NCBI RefSeq assembly: GCF_015690345.1
Contig: NZ_JADPUN010000148.1
Coordinates: forward strand, 1-64,000
Direction: 5' to 3'
DNA from: Plantactinospora alkalitolerans
Lineage (GTDB): Bacteria > Actinomycetota > Actinomycetes > Mycobacteriales > Micromonosporaceae
Length of the DNA stretch: 64,000 nt
Part shown: positions 8,351-16,291 of the stretch, one piece after another
How the letters are laid out: each line of letters begins with the position of its first letter
How positions within the stretch are numbered: position 1 is the first letter of the stretch
Translations under genes and position numbers: made by a program
The notes under the pieces: generated by a model
What the model was told of the DNA's origin: nothing
What the model saw: only the letters and a program-made list of their open reading frames with translations
Databases searched by the model: none

Positions 8351-10681
8351 GTGGCGAGAGCGGCGATGAGACAGGGCCCCGAGGAGCAGCTTCCGAACAG
8401 GGCGGCGGACGCCGTCACGACCGGCCAGATGGCAGCACTTCTGCGCGCCCTACGCCGCAGGCACGCCCGGCACAACCGGGATCGCGAGCTGACCTACCGG
8501 GAGATCGCTTCGCGTACCGGATGGTCAACCACGGCCGTCGCCGAATACTTCACCGGGCACACACTCGCCCCCACTGACCGCCTCGACGCGCTGGTACGCC
8601 TGCTCGGTGCGACCTCGGTCGAGCAGGGCGCGCTGGCTACCGCCCGGGACCGGATCGACGAGCACCGGCGCAGCGGTCGCCCGAGAGCTCCCATTTCCGC
8701 CCGGCCGGTGCTTCGCCAGCTCCCGCCGCCGCCCCGGCATTTCAGCGGCCGCGACGAGGAACTGGCGGTCCTTGATGGGCTGATCGACGGCACCAGGGCG
8801 GCGGGCGTCGTGGCGATCGCCGCGATCGACGGTGCCGCGGGCGTCGGCAAGACCACCCTGGCGGCGCATTGGGCGCACCGGACCGCTGACCTGTACCTGG
8901 ACGGGCAGCTCTATGTGGACCTTCGGGGATTCGACCCGAGCGGCCGCACGGTGACGGCCGCGCATGCCCTGCGGTCATTCCTGTCCGCGCTCGGTGTGCC
9001 GGACTCGCAGGTGCCCGCGAGTGAGGACGCCGCCGCGGCACTTTATCGCAGCCTGCTGACCGGACGGCGGGTGTCGATCCTGCTCGACAACGCCTACGAC
9101 AGTGCCCACGTGCGCCCGCTGCTTCCCGCGACGGCCACGTGCACGGCGGTGGTCACCAGCCGCAACCGGCTCACCGGCCTGGTGGCCCTCGACGGCGCAC
9201 ACCCGATCACGCTCGGCCCGCTCCCGCAGGCAGCCGCCCACATCGTGTTCGCCACGCGAATCGGGGACGGCCGAGCCGAAGCCGAGCCCGCCGCGACCGC
9301 CACAATCGTCGGACTCTGCGCCGGCCTGCCACTGGCACTCGGCGTGGCCGCGGCTCGGGCCGCCACCAACCCGCACACCCCGCTGCAAGCCCTCGCCGCG
9401 GAGCTGAGCGCGGCCCGCCTCGACGCGCTGACCGGCGACGACCCGCGAAGCGATACCCGGGCGGTGTTCTCCTGGTCCTATCACGCCCTCACGGTGGCGG
9501 CGGCGCGCCTGTTCCGGATGCTCGGCCTGCATCCCGGAACGCCGATCTCGGTCGCGGCCGCCGCCAGCCTCGCCGCGGTGAGCGTCACCGAAGCTGGTGC
9601 GGCGCTCGCCGAACTGGTGCGAGGCAACCTGCTCAGCCATCGCGGCGCCGACCGCTACCTCATCCACGACCTTTTTCACTGGTACGCCGCCGAACTGGTC
9701 CGCGATACCGAACCGGACGGCGTGCGGGAGGCGGCAACACATCGCCTGCTCCACCACTACCTGCACACCGCCCACGCCGCAGCACGCCCGGTCGAGCCTC
9801 CGCTCCAAGCACCGGCGCCCGGCGTCGTGGCCGGGGACCCCGGCGACGACGCCTCAGCCTGGTTCGCCGCCGAACACACGGCCTTGCTACGCGCCATCGA
9901 CATCGCCGTCGCCCGCGGCCAGGACGCGATCACCTGGCAGCTCGCCGAGAAGCTCGGCGACTACCTCGACCGGCGGGGCCACTGGAACGACCTGGCCTCC
10001 ATCCAGGAGGCGGCACTCACCGCCGCCCGGCGGCTGCGCGAACCACTCAGCGAGGCCGGCGCACACCGGCATCTCGCCCGCGCGCACCTCAGACTCGGAC
10101 ACTACGGCCAGGCACGCACACATTTGAGTGCGGCACTCGAACTTGCTCAGCGGCATGGCGACCGGCACGCGGAGGGACGTACCTGGCTGAGTCTGGCTCT
10201 ACTCAGCGAGCGGGAAGGCCGGCTGGATGCGGCGCGCGACCAGGCACGACACGCGCTCGGCATCTGCGTCGAGATGGAAGACCGGCCGGGACAGGCCCGC
10301 GCGCTCAACGCCGTCGGCTGGTATCAGGCGCTGCTGGGAGAGTACGCCGACGCGCTCGCACACTGCGAGCGCTCCGTGACACTCGCCGCCGAAGTCGACG
10401 ACCCGATCTGTCAGGCCAACGCCTGGCACAGCCTCGGCTACTCGCATCACCGTCTCGGGGACTACCACCAGGCGCTGACCTGCTATCACCAAGCCCTGGG
10501 CCGTTTTCGTCAGGCAGGCGACGACCACCTCGCCGGGCTCATCCTCACCGACCTCGGCGACGCCCACTCCTGCCTGGGCGATACGGTCGCCGCGGGCGGG
10601 GCTTGGCGCGAGGCGCTCGCACTGCTCGACAACGTGCGCCATCAGGACGCCGAGAAGGTGCGGGCCCGGCTGGCACATTGA
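8351..10681 (+). CDS. HTH-NB-ARC-TPR regulator (AfsR-like STAND protein without SARP domain)
   Basis: 776 residues. Residues about 20-100 form an HTH-like region (REIASRTGWSTTAVAEYFTG). The NB-ARC ATPase starts near 130 with Walker A GAAGVGKTT (161-169) and continues with ILLDNAYDS (Walker B) and TSRNRLTGL (sensor). Residues about 500-770 hold tetratricopeptide repeats (QARALNAVGWYQALLGEYADALAHCERSV). Such signal-transduction ATPases with numerous domains act as ATP-dependent transcriptional switches. The start may instead be the ATG at 8366. It faces the NucA/B-like gene across 153 bp, which it may control. Confidence 0.85.
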   Translation: MARAAMRQGPEEQLPNRAADAVTTGQMAALLRALRRRHARHNRDRELTYREIASRTGWSTTAVAEYFTGHTLAPTDRLDALVRLLGATSVEQGALATARDRIDEHRRSGRPRAPISARPVLRQLPPPPRHFSGRDEELAVLDGLIDGTRAAGVVAIAAIDGAAGVGKTTLAAHWAHRTADLYLDGQLYVDLRGFDPSGRTVTAAHALRSFLSALGVPDSQVPASEDAAAALYRSLLTGRRVSILLDNAYDSAHVRPLLPATATCTAVVTSRNRLTGLVALDGAHPITLGPLPQAAAHIVFATRIGDGRAEAEPAATATIVGLCAGLPLALGVAAARAATNPHTPLQALAAELSAARLDALTGDDPRSDTRAVFSWSYHALTVAAARLFRMLGLHPGTPISVAAAASLAAVSVTEAGAALAELVRGNLLSHRGADRYLIHDLFHWYAAELVRDTEPDGVREAATHRLLHHYLHTAHAAARPVEPPLQAPAPGVVAGDPGDDASAWFAAEHTALLRAIDIAVARGQDAITWQLAEKLGDYLDRRGHWNDLASIQEAALTAARRLREPLSEAGAHRHLARAHLRLGHYGQARTHLSAALELAQRHGDRHAEGRTWLSLALLSEREGRLDAARDQARHALGICVEMEDRPGQARALNAVGWYQALLGEYADALAHCERSVTLAAEVDDPICQANAWHSLGYSHHRLGDYHQALTCYHQALGRFRQAGDDHLAGLILTDLGDAHSCLGDTVAAGGAWREALALLDNVRHQDAEKVRARLAH

Positions 10682-11209
10682 CGGTTTGTGCTGTCGAGGC
10701 GCCGGTGATGGCAGACGGTGAGCTGTCCGGCGAGGCGCGGGGCACCACGGACGACGTCAGCGAGCGTGCGGTGCCGACATCGGGCCGGGGTCGGCGAACA
10801 TGCGTGGCCCGCCGGGTTCGAGGTGGTTGGCCCATCGGTCGGCGACAGGGCGCCATCGGCGGCGCGACCGCTACAGCATCGGCGTCCCTGTGCCCGCCAG
10901 CGGTACCACCGCCGGCACTCCGAATGCTGGATCGCATCGGATCCGGACGCCAGGATCACTCGCTCGCTCATCATCGGTACGCCACCAGACGCGCGCGATC
11001 GGCGGCATGACAGTGAACGTGACCAGGCGCGGCCAGGTGCCAGGGGCGGCTGGTCGCGGAGTGGCGGCGCAGGGGGTGAGCCCAGCAGGTCGGCGGGAGT
11101 GCCCGGATGAAGGTTCGCTCGTACCGAGGACACCCGCAGGTAGCCGAACTTCCGTGCGGGTGGCATCGCCACGCTGGTGAGTTCGGCCGGAGCGCCGGAA
11201 GATTCGGCG
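10682..11209. other. intergenic stretch between convergent genes, no gene seen
   Basis: 528 bp between the ends of the NB-ARC regulator and the LysR gene. Long open frames occur on both strands but are arginine/proline-rich and pattern-free, as expected for GC-rich noncoding DNA. I see no strong stem-loop. Confidence 0.4.
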
Positions 11210-12094
11210 TCAGCCGAGCTCCCGACTGTCCAGCGTGGTGGCGGCGCGGGTGAGGGCGTCGAGGAGCGCCGCGGTGGCGGGTGGGTCGGGTGGTTCGCCG
11301 TAGGTGGCGGCGTAGATCCGGCGGGGTGGCGTGGGTAGTCGGGTGGCGGTGATCGCGGGGTGTCGGTGTGCGCGCAGTGCCAGTCCGGGGATGGTGGTGA
11401 CGCCCATGCCTGCGGCGACGAGGCTTTGCATGACGACCATGTCGTCGGTGGTGTAGGCCAGGTTGGGGGAGAAGCCGGCGTCCAGGCACATCTCGACGAG
11501 GTGGCTGCGGCAGCGTTCGCAGCCGGCGATCCATGGTGTGTCGGCGTGGTCGGCGAGGGTGATCCCGCCGCTGATGGTGAGCAGGTAGAGCGGATCGTCG
11601 AGCAGGTGGGTCAGTCGGACGGTGTCGTCTTCCGGGGTGGTGTCGTAGCGGAAGATGACGGCGACGTCGACGTGGCCGGTCCGGAGTTGTTGCAGTGCCT
11701 CTTCGGGGTGGGTGTCGGTCAGGCCGAGTTGGAGGCCGGGATGCTGCTGGGCGAGGACGGTGCCTGCCTGCGGGACCAGTGAGCTCATGACGGAGTTGAA
11801 GCCGGCCAGCCTGACCCGTCCGGCGTCCAGCCCGACAAGGGTGGAGAGTTCCGTCGTCGCCGAGTCGACCCGACCGATGATCTCGGCTGCCCGGTCGGCG
11901 AGGAGACGGCCGGCCGGGGTGAGCCGGATCCCGCGGCCGACCCGCTGGAGAAGCTGGGCACCGAGCTGGCTCTCCAGCCTGGACAGGTGATGGCTGATCG
12001 CCGGCTGGGTGTAGCACAGCTCTTTACCGGCCGCGGTGACCGACCCGTGGCGGTGGACGGCGTCGATCACGCGGAGCTGGACGAGGGTCACCAT
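11210..12094 (-). CDS. LysR-family transcriptional regulator (LysE-linked)
   Basis: 294 residues. The winged HTH is at residues 3-62 (LRVIDAVHRHGSVTAAGKELCYTQPAISHHLSRLESQLGAQL in two parts), followed by the periplasmic-binding-like effector domain (VRLAGFNSV through DMVVMQSLVAAGMGVTTIPG). It starts at the ATG at 12094, just beside an AT-rich patch (CATAAATTTTAGGCATAGG) that may be its LysR box. The divergent partner is a LysE-type exporter remnant, the classical target of such regulators, so the regulator has probably lost its exporter. Confidence 0.9.
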   Translation of the reverse strand: MVTLVQLRVIDAVHRHGSVTAAGKELCYTQPAISHHLSRLESQLGAQLLQRVGRGIRLTPAGRLLADRAAEIIGRVDSATTELSTLVGLDAGRVRLAGFNSVMSSLVPQAGTVLAQQHPGLQLGLTDTHPEEALQQLRTGHVDVAVIFRYDTTPEDDTVRLTHLLDDPLYLLTISGGITLADHADTPWIAGCERCRSHLVEMCLDAGFSPNLAYTTDDMVVMQSLVAAGMGVTTIPGLALRAHRHPAITATRLPTPPRRIYAATYGEPPDPPATAALLDALTRAATTLDSRELG

Positions 12095-12188
12095 TCATAA
12101 ATTTTAGGCATAGGTACGCGCCGGTATTGGCATTGGACTTCTCAATCGGCCGCCGGCATCGTGACTGTCGTACCGGAGGGAAGTGGTG

Positions 12189-12417
12189 ATGACGACGTTC
12201 GCGATCGCGGCACTGGTGTTGATCATGCTGGTGTTGATCATGCAACCAGGTCCCGACCAGGCCCTGATCACCCGCAACGCCCTGGGCGTCGGGAGGCACG
12301 GCGGGCTGCTGACCATGGTCGGCGGCGTCCTTGGACTGGCCTGGCTCGGGCTGATCCTGGCCACCGTCGCCGTCCGGCTGGCCAGCGCAAGCCACGGATC
12401 CGCAACGAAGGAGAATG
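12189..12417 (+). pseudogene. LysE/RhtB-type exporter collapsed by an internal deletion
   Basis: The frame opens with a GGAGGG ribosome binding site and a first membrane segment leading to PGPDQALITRNAL-G-GRHGGLLTM, the family signature of LysE/RhtB amino-acid exporters. After GGVLGLA it jumps directly to WLGLILATVAVRLA, which resembles the final helix, so some 120 middle residues are gone. No stop follows in frame and the next gene starts inside it. A 15-bp tandem duplication at 12213-12242 adds five residues (LVLIM) to helix 1. Transport function must be lost. Confidence 0.6.
12213..12242 (+). repeat. 15-bp perfect tandem duplication inside the LysE remnant
   Basis: CTGGTGTTGATCATG occurs twice, head to tail, in frame, lengthening the first membrane helix by LVLIM. 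Confidence 0.85.
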
Positions 12418-12921
12418 ATGAGGCAACCGAACGAGCTAACCGAGGTTCTCAACGGACCGATCAGCCGGGAACTGTTGGCACGCGACATAACCCGCCTGGC
12501 CTACGTCGCCAAGGACGGCACCCCGCGGAACGTTCCGATCGGGTTCACCTGGAACGGCTCGGAGATCGTCATGTGCACTCCGCCCAACGCCCCGAAGCTC
12601 CCGGCCCTGCGGGCGAACCCGGCGGTTGCCCTGACGATCGACACCGAGGTGCACCCGCCCAAGATCCTGCTCCTCCGGGGCCGGGCCGACCTGGACGTCG
12701 TCGATGGCATCCCGGACGAGTACATGAAGGTGACCACGAGCTACGAGATGTCGCCTGAGCAACGGGTCGAGTGGGAGGCGGGGGTGCGTTCGCTTTACCG
12801 CGACGGCATGGTCCGGATCGTCGTGACCCCGACCTGGGCCAAGCTGATCGACTTCGAAACGACGCTGCCGAGCGCGGTCGAGGAACTCATCCAACGACGG
12901 GACGAGCGCCAGCGTGTCTGA
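12418..12921 (+). CDS. pyridoxamine 5'-phosphate oxidase-like (split beta-barrel) flavin/F420-binding protein
   Basis: 167 residues with the PNPOx-like barrel pattern: RLAYVAKDGTPRNVPIGFTWNG near residues 25-47, LPALRANPAVALTID, and VRIVVTPTWAKLIDFETTLP at the end. Members bind FMN, F420 or heme and reduce or oxidise small molecules. Two adjacent ATG codons (12415 and 12418) follow the GAAGGAG site; 12418 has the better spacing. It overlaps the end of the LysE remnant, so its expression probably uses the old exporter promoter. The true substrate is unknown. Confidence 0.8.
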   Translation: MRQPNELTEVLNGPISRELLARDITRLAYVAKDGTPRNVPIGFTWNGSEIVMCTPPNAPKLPALRANPAVALTIDTEVHPPKILLLRGRADLDVVDGIPDEYMKVTTSYEMSPEQRVEWEAGVRSLYRDGMVRIVVTPTWAKLIDFETTLPSAVEELIQRRDERQRV

Positions 12922-12984
12922 GGTCGACCCCGGCCGGCCGATCATCCAGGTAACGAGACAAGGAACAGAAGGACAGTTGGCGTC

Positions 12985-13550
12985 ATGCGAAAGCTCATAG
13001 TCCAGCAGTGGGTTACCGTCGACAACATCGCTGCGGAGGAGGATGGCGGGCTCAGTTTCGTGTCAGGGGAGCCCTTTTCCGAGAAGACCGACCCTGCGTT
13101 CAAGGCAAGCGTGATGGGGTTCATCGACTCGGTCGACACGATGATTCTCGGCGCGAACACCTACGCCCAGCCCAAGGACTACTGGCCGGACGCCGAGGAG
13201 CAGGGCGAGTACGGCGAGAAGCTCAACAACCTCACCAAGTTCGTCGCCTCGTCGAAGCTCGTGGAGGCCCCTTGGGGCGACTTTCCTGCCGCGACAGTGA
13301 CGCGCGACCCGGCCGCCATGATCTGGGAACTCAAGGAGCAGAGCGGCAAGGACATCTGGCTGTGGGGGAGCCTGACACTCATGCGCTCCGTGTTGGCCGC
13401 CGGCCTCGTCGACGAAATCCGGATGTTGGTCTGCCCGGTGTCGCGAGGCAGGGAATCCGCATTTTCCAGGATCGGCAGGACCTGAAGCCGGTCGAGGCCA
13501 CCTTGTTCGGCAATGGCATAGCACTTCTGCGATACGGGATCAGGAAATAG
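12985..13550 (+). pseudogene. dihydrofolate reductase-family (RibD C-terminal-like) protein, frameshifted
   Basis: The first frame (12985 to 13485) gives MRKLIVQQWVTVDNIAAEEDG, then IWLWGSLTLMRSVLAAGLVDEIRMLVCPV, the RibD/DHFR-like pattern of actinomycete yyaP-type proteins. It then ends abnormally as SRGRESAFSRIGRT. The expected C terminus (IRIFQDRQDLKPVEATLF, NGIALLRYGI) is present in the neighbouring frame to 13550. A single-base indel near 13445-13460 explains both. The product lacks its final strands and is probably inactive, unless a sequencing error is responsible. Confidence 0.65.
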
Positions 13551-13729
13551 GCGGAGAGATCCGCCAGCCAGGACACCGCGGTTGAACGCGGCAAGCGCGT
13601 CTCCCGCCTCAGCGGCGGCCCGAGAGAGCACGGCTGCCCGGGTGTCGTCCCGTGTCGTGCCGATGCCGTGCTGAAGCAGGTAGGCGAGCGTGCGCCGAGC
13701 GACCGGTGGCTCGATGGCACGATGCGGCG

Positions 13730-14752
13730 ATGCTCCTCACCCGGCGATCCCGCCATGACCGCGTCGTGGCGTCGCTGGCAGCCCACACCGACGGCGAACT
13801 GGCGGCGTTGTTGCGGGCCTCATCACTCAACGGCGTCGGCGTCGGCGTGGGCGTGGGCGGCGGCTCGTTGATCGCCGACATCGACGGTGTGCCCGTGTTC
13901 GTCAAGCGGATCCCTGTCAGCGACCGGGAGCTGGCTCATCCCCACAGCACGGCGAACCTGTTCGACCTTCCGGTCCGCTGGCAATACGGCATGTACCGCC
14001 TGGCCGGCCCGAGCTTCAACGCGTGGCGCGAGCTGGCTGCGAACCTGAGCGTCACCGAGGGCGTCCTCGCCGGCGAGGCGGAATCGTTCCCGCTGCTGCA
14101 CCACTGGCGGGTGCTGCCCGGCCGCCCGCCGGTCGCACCCGAGCACCTCGACATCGACGCCGTCGTCGCCCAGTTCGGCGATAGCCAGGCCGTGCGTGGG
14201 CGACTCGAAGCGCTCGCGGGGGCCACCGCGAGCCTCGTGTTGTTTTTCGAACACCTCCCCAACGGGCTGCCCCGGTGGCTTGACGACCCGGTCGGCAACG
14301 CCGTGACGGTCGAGCGGCAACTGTTCGAGGTAGTGGCGTTTCTGCGTCACCGCGAGATGCTGCATTTGGACGGACACTTCGGCAACATTAGGGCCGACGA
14401 CCACCGGCTCTACCTCGTTGACTTCGGACTCGCCACCTCCCCGCGCTTCGACCTGTCGGACGCCGAGCGCGACTTCGTCGCCCGCAACGCCGGCCACGAT
14501 GCCGACTACGCTTCGATGCGGCTGGTGAACTGGCTGGTCACATCGGTATGCGGTGTGCCCGTGCCGTCCGACAGCGGTCCCGTCGCCCGCGACGAGTTCG
14601 TGCGTGGATGCGCGACCGGCGACATCCCACCGGACGTACCGCCGTCTGTAGCGGAGATCATCGCCAGACACGCGCCAGCCGCCGCCCGGATGAACAACTT
14701 CTGCTGGCGCCTGTTCGCCGGTGACCTTCACGCGGAGTATCCCGGCCTGTAG
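13730..14752 (+). CDS. protein kinase-fold phosphotransferase
   Basis: 340 residues. The kinase core is recognisable: Lys59 (VFVKRIP) as the ATP-anchoring lysine, a catalytic loop HLDGHFGNI (residues 212-220, with D214 and N219), and DFG at 231-233. A glycine/valine-rich run (NGVGVGVGVGGGS, residues 34-46) precedes the lysine, as a P-loop would. These features fit aminoglycoside-phosphotransferase/eukaryotic-like kinases, but no substrate domain or membrane anchor is present. The ATG at 13730 was chosen over an upstream GTG-rich extension because the fold begins there. It lies alone on its strand. Confidence 0.7.
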   Translation: MLLTRRSRHDRVVASLAAHTDGELAALLRASSLNGVGVGVGVGGGSLIADIDGVPVFVKRIPVSDRELAHPHSTANLFDLPVRWQYGMYRLAGPSFNAWRELAANLSVTEGVLAGEAESFPLLHHWRVLPGRPPVAPEHLDIDAVVAQFGDSQAVRGRLEALAGATASLVLFFEHLPNGLPRWLDDPVGNAVTVERQLFEVVAFLRHREMLHLDGHFGNIRADDHRLYLVDFGLATSPRFDLSDAERDFVARNAGHDADYASMRLVNWLVTSVCGVPVPSDSGPVARDEFVRGCATGDIPPDVPPSVAEIIARHAPAAARMNNFCWRLFAGDLHAEYPGL

Positions 14753-15066
14753 CGTCGCTGGATCAGCGCAGCCAGAGAAACCAGTGCCAGCGTTGAGGGC
14801 CGGTGCGCTGCCTCTGGTACCTGCTCCGACACCTCGGCCGCCGACGTGGGGCCTGGCCGGGCGCCTTACGGTGACTGTCGAAGTTCCGGGGAACCAGGTG
14901 GATGTTCGACAACCGTGGCAGCTCCCTCGCCGAGACTTTGCAGCCGAGGTCGTGTTCCTCCGGACCTCGCGTGATCAGCATCTGCATCGACCTGAGCCTG
15001 GAGATTCGCATCGGAGCCAGGCGGTAGGTCGTCGGTTGTCCGCTGTGGCAGCGAAGCGAGCCGAGT
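14753..15066. other. intergenic stretch between convergent genes, no gene seen
   Basis: 314 bp between the kinase-fold gene and the end of the beta-propeller gene. No domain, repeat or terminator stands out. Confidence 0.4.
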
Positions 15067-16056
15067 TCACCAGAGCTGGAGTTGTCCGGGTACCTCGTCG
15101 GTGATCCGCTCGGGGAGTTGCCACAGCCGTATGGTGCCGTCCGCCCCTTCAGTGACCCAGCGGCCTTGGCCGTCGGCAGCCGCAATGGCGTTGTGCTTCA
15201 TGTCGTGGCCGTAGTTGACGTCGGCCTGCCAGCGCAGATTGCGGGTAGAGAGCAGTAGGTGGTCCTCGAAGTCGCTGGCGAAATCATCGGTGTTGACGGC
15301 CACGAGGACGTAGTCGTCGTCGACCAGCGCGGCGGCCTCCATGAGGCGGTGGTCGCCGTTGCAGTCGTAGCCCGCGATCTCGGTGGGATCGCAGGCGGCA
15401 ACGATCGCGCCGGTGGCAACGTCACGGATCGCAATTTCCGGTACGTCGGCGTGCGGTAGCGCCAGGTAACGGTCGCCGGTACTGGTGAAGCCGCTGAGGA
15501 ACGCCCCGGGAACCGTCCGTCCGTGGATCCGCCCGTCGGATACCCAGGCCAGATGGCTGAGCGGGCTGTCCTGCCCCATCGCGACGTGTAGTCCGAGCCG
15601 CTGGCGATCCGGGTGAGGAAAGAAGTAGGCCGCGCCTACCGAGGAATCCAGCCGGGCGCGGTCAATCTCCTTACCACTCGCCGCGTCGTAGACGACCAAC
15701 TCGTCGCCGGCTGGCAGATACACCCACAGGTTTCCTTGGCTGTCGAGATGACAGTTCGGCCGGCAGGGCAGGCCCGTACGGGGGATCGTGTGCTCTCTGT
15801 GCCAAAGCGTCCGGCCGAGCCGGTCACAGACAACGAGTTCGTCGAGGGTCACCGCAGCCAGGTGGCGCTCGCTGGCACTCGCCATGAACTGCTGCGCCGT
15901 CACGGGGACGGGCACTTGCGCGACGACGCGTAGGTCGGCGTCCAGGACTGTCACCGACCGTTCGGCCGGGTGAGTGGCCAGCCATCCGGTCCCGGCGACG
16001 TAGATGATCCATCCTGTTGGCGGGAGAGTGACTTCGGCGATCACGACCGGACGCAC
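15067..16056 (-). CDS. beta-propeller (WD40-like) hypothetical protein
   Basis: 329 residues with recurring short strands, e.g. ERSVTVLDADLRVVAQVPV, LWVYLPAGDELVVYDAASGKEIDRARL, and a final WVTEGADGTIRLWQLPE, each resembling a propeller blade of the WD40/quinoprotein type. There is no signal peptide or membrane segment, so a cytosolic protein-interaction role is likely. I do not recognise a named family. It sits alone on its strand. Confidence 0.6.
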   Translation of the reverse strand: MRPVVIAEVTLPPTGWIIYVAGTGWLATHPAERSVTVLDADLRVVAQVPVPVTAQQFMASASERHLAAVTLDELVVCDRLGRTLWHREHTIPRTGLPCRPNCHLDSQGNLWVYLPAGDELVVYDAASGKEIDRARLDSSVGAAYFFPHPDRQRLGLHVAMGQDSPLSHLAWVSDGRIHGRTVPGAFLSGFTSTGDRYLALPHADVPEIAIRDVATGAIVAACDPTEIAGYDCNGDHRLMEAAALVDDDYVLVAVNTDDFASDFEDHLLLSTRNLRWQADVNYGHDMKHNAIAAADGQGRWVTEGADGTIRLWQLPERITDEVPGQLQLW

Positions 16057-16291
16057 CCGGGCAGGATAACGCTGGTGCGGCAGACGATAACCACGACCGT
16101 CTACGCCGGCGAACGGACCAGCGTCATCCCGTCGAGGGCGGCGTCGTGACCACCGCCACCGCCACCGCCATCGCCGACGCCCGCGATCCGCGTCCCCCCG
16201 GGGGACGTCTACGGCGTGTTCGCATGAGGATGATCGTTGGGGACCGGTGGTCCGGGGACGACCAGGATCGCAGGGGCCGCACCTTCCCGGC

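Noticed and set aside
13652-13729. Longer start for the kinase-fold protein
   Set aside because: The upstream residues are Arg/Cys-rich and pattern-free; the fold begins at the ATG at 13730.
16191-16207. Perfect palindrome CGTCCCCC-C-GGGGGACG
   Set aside because: One-base loop cannot fold as a terminator and no gene boundary fits; it may be chance in GC-rich DNA.
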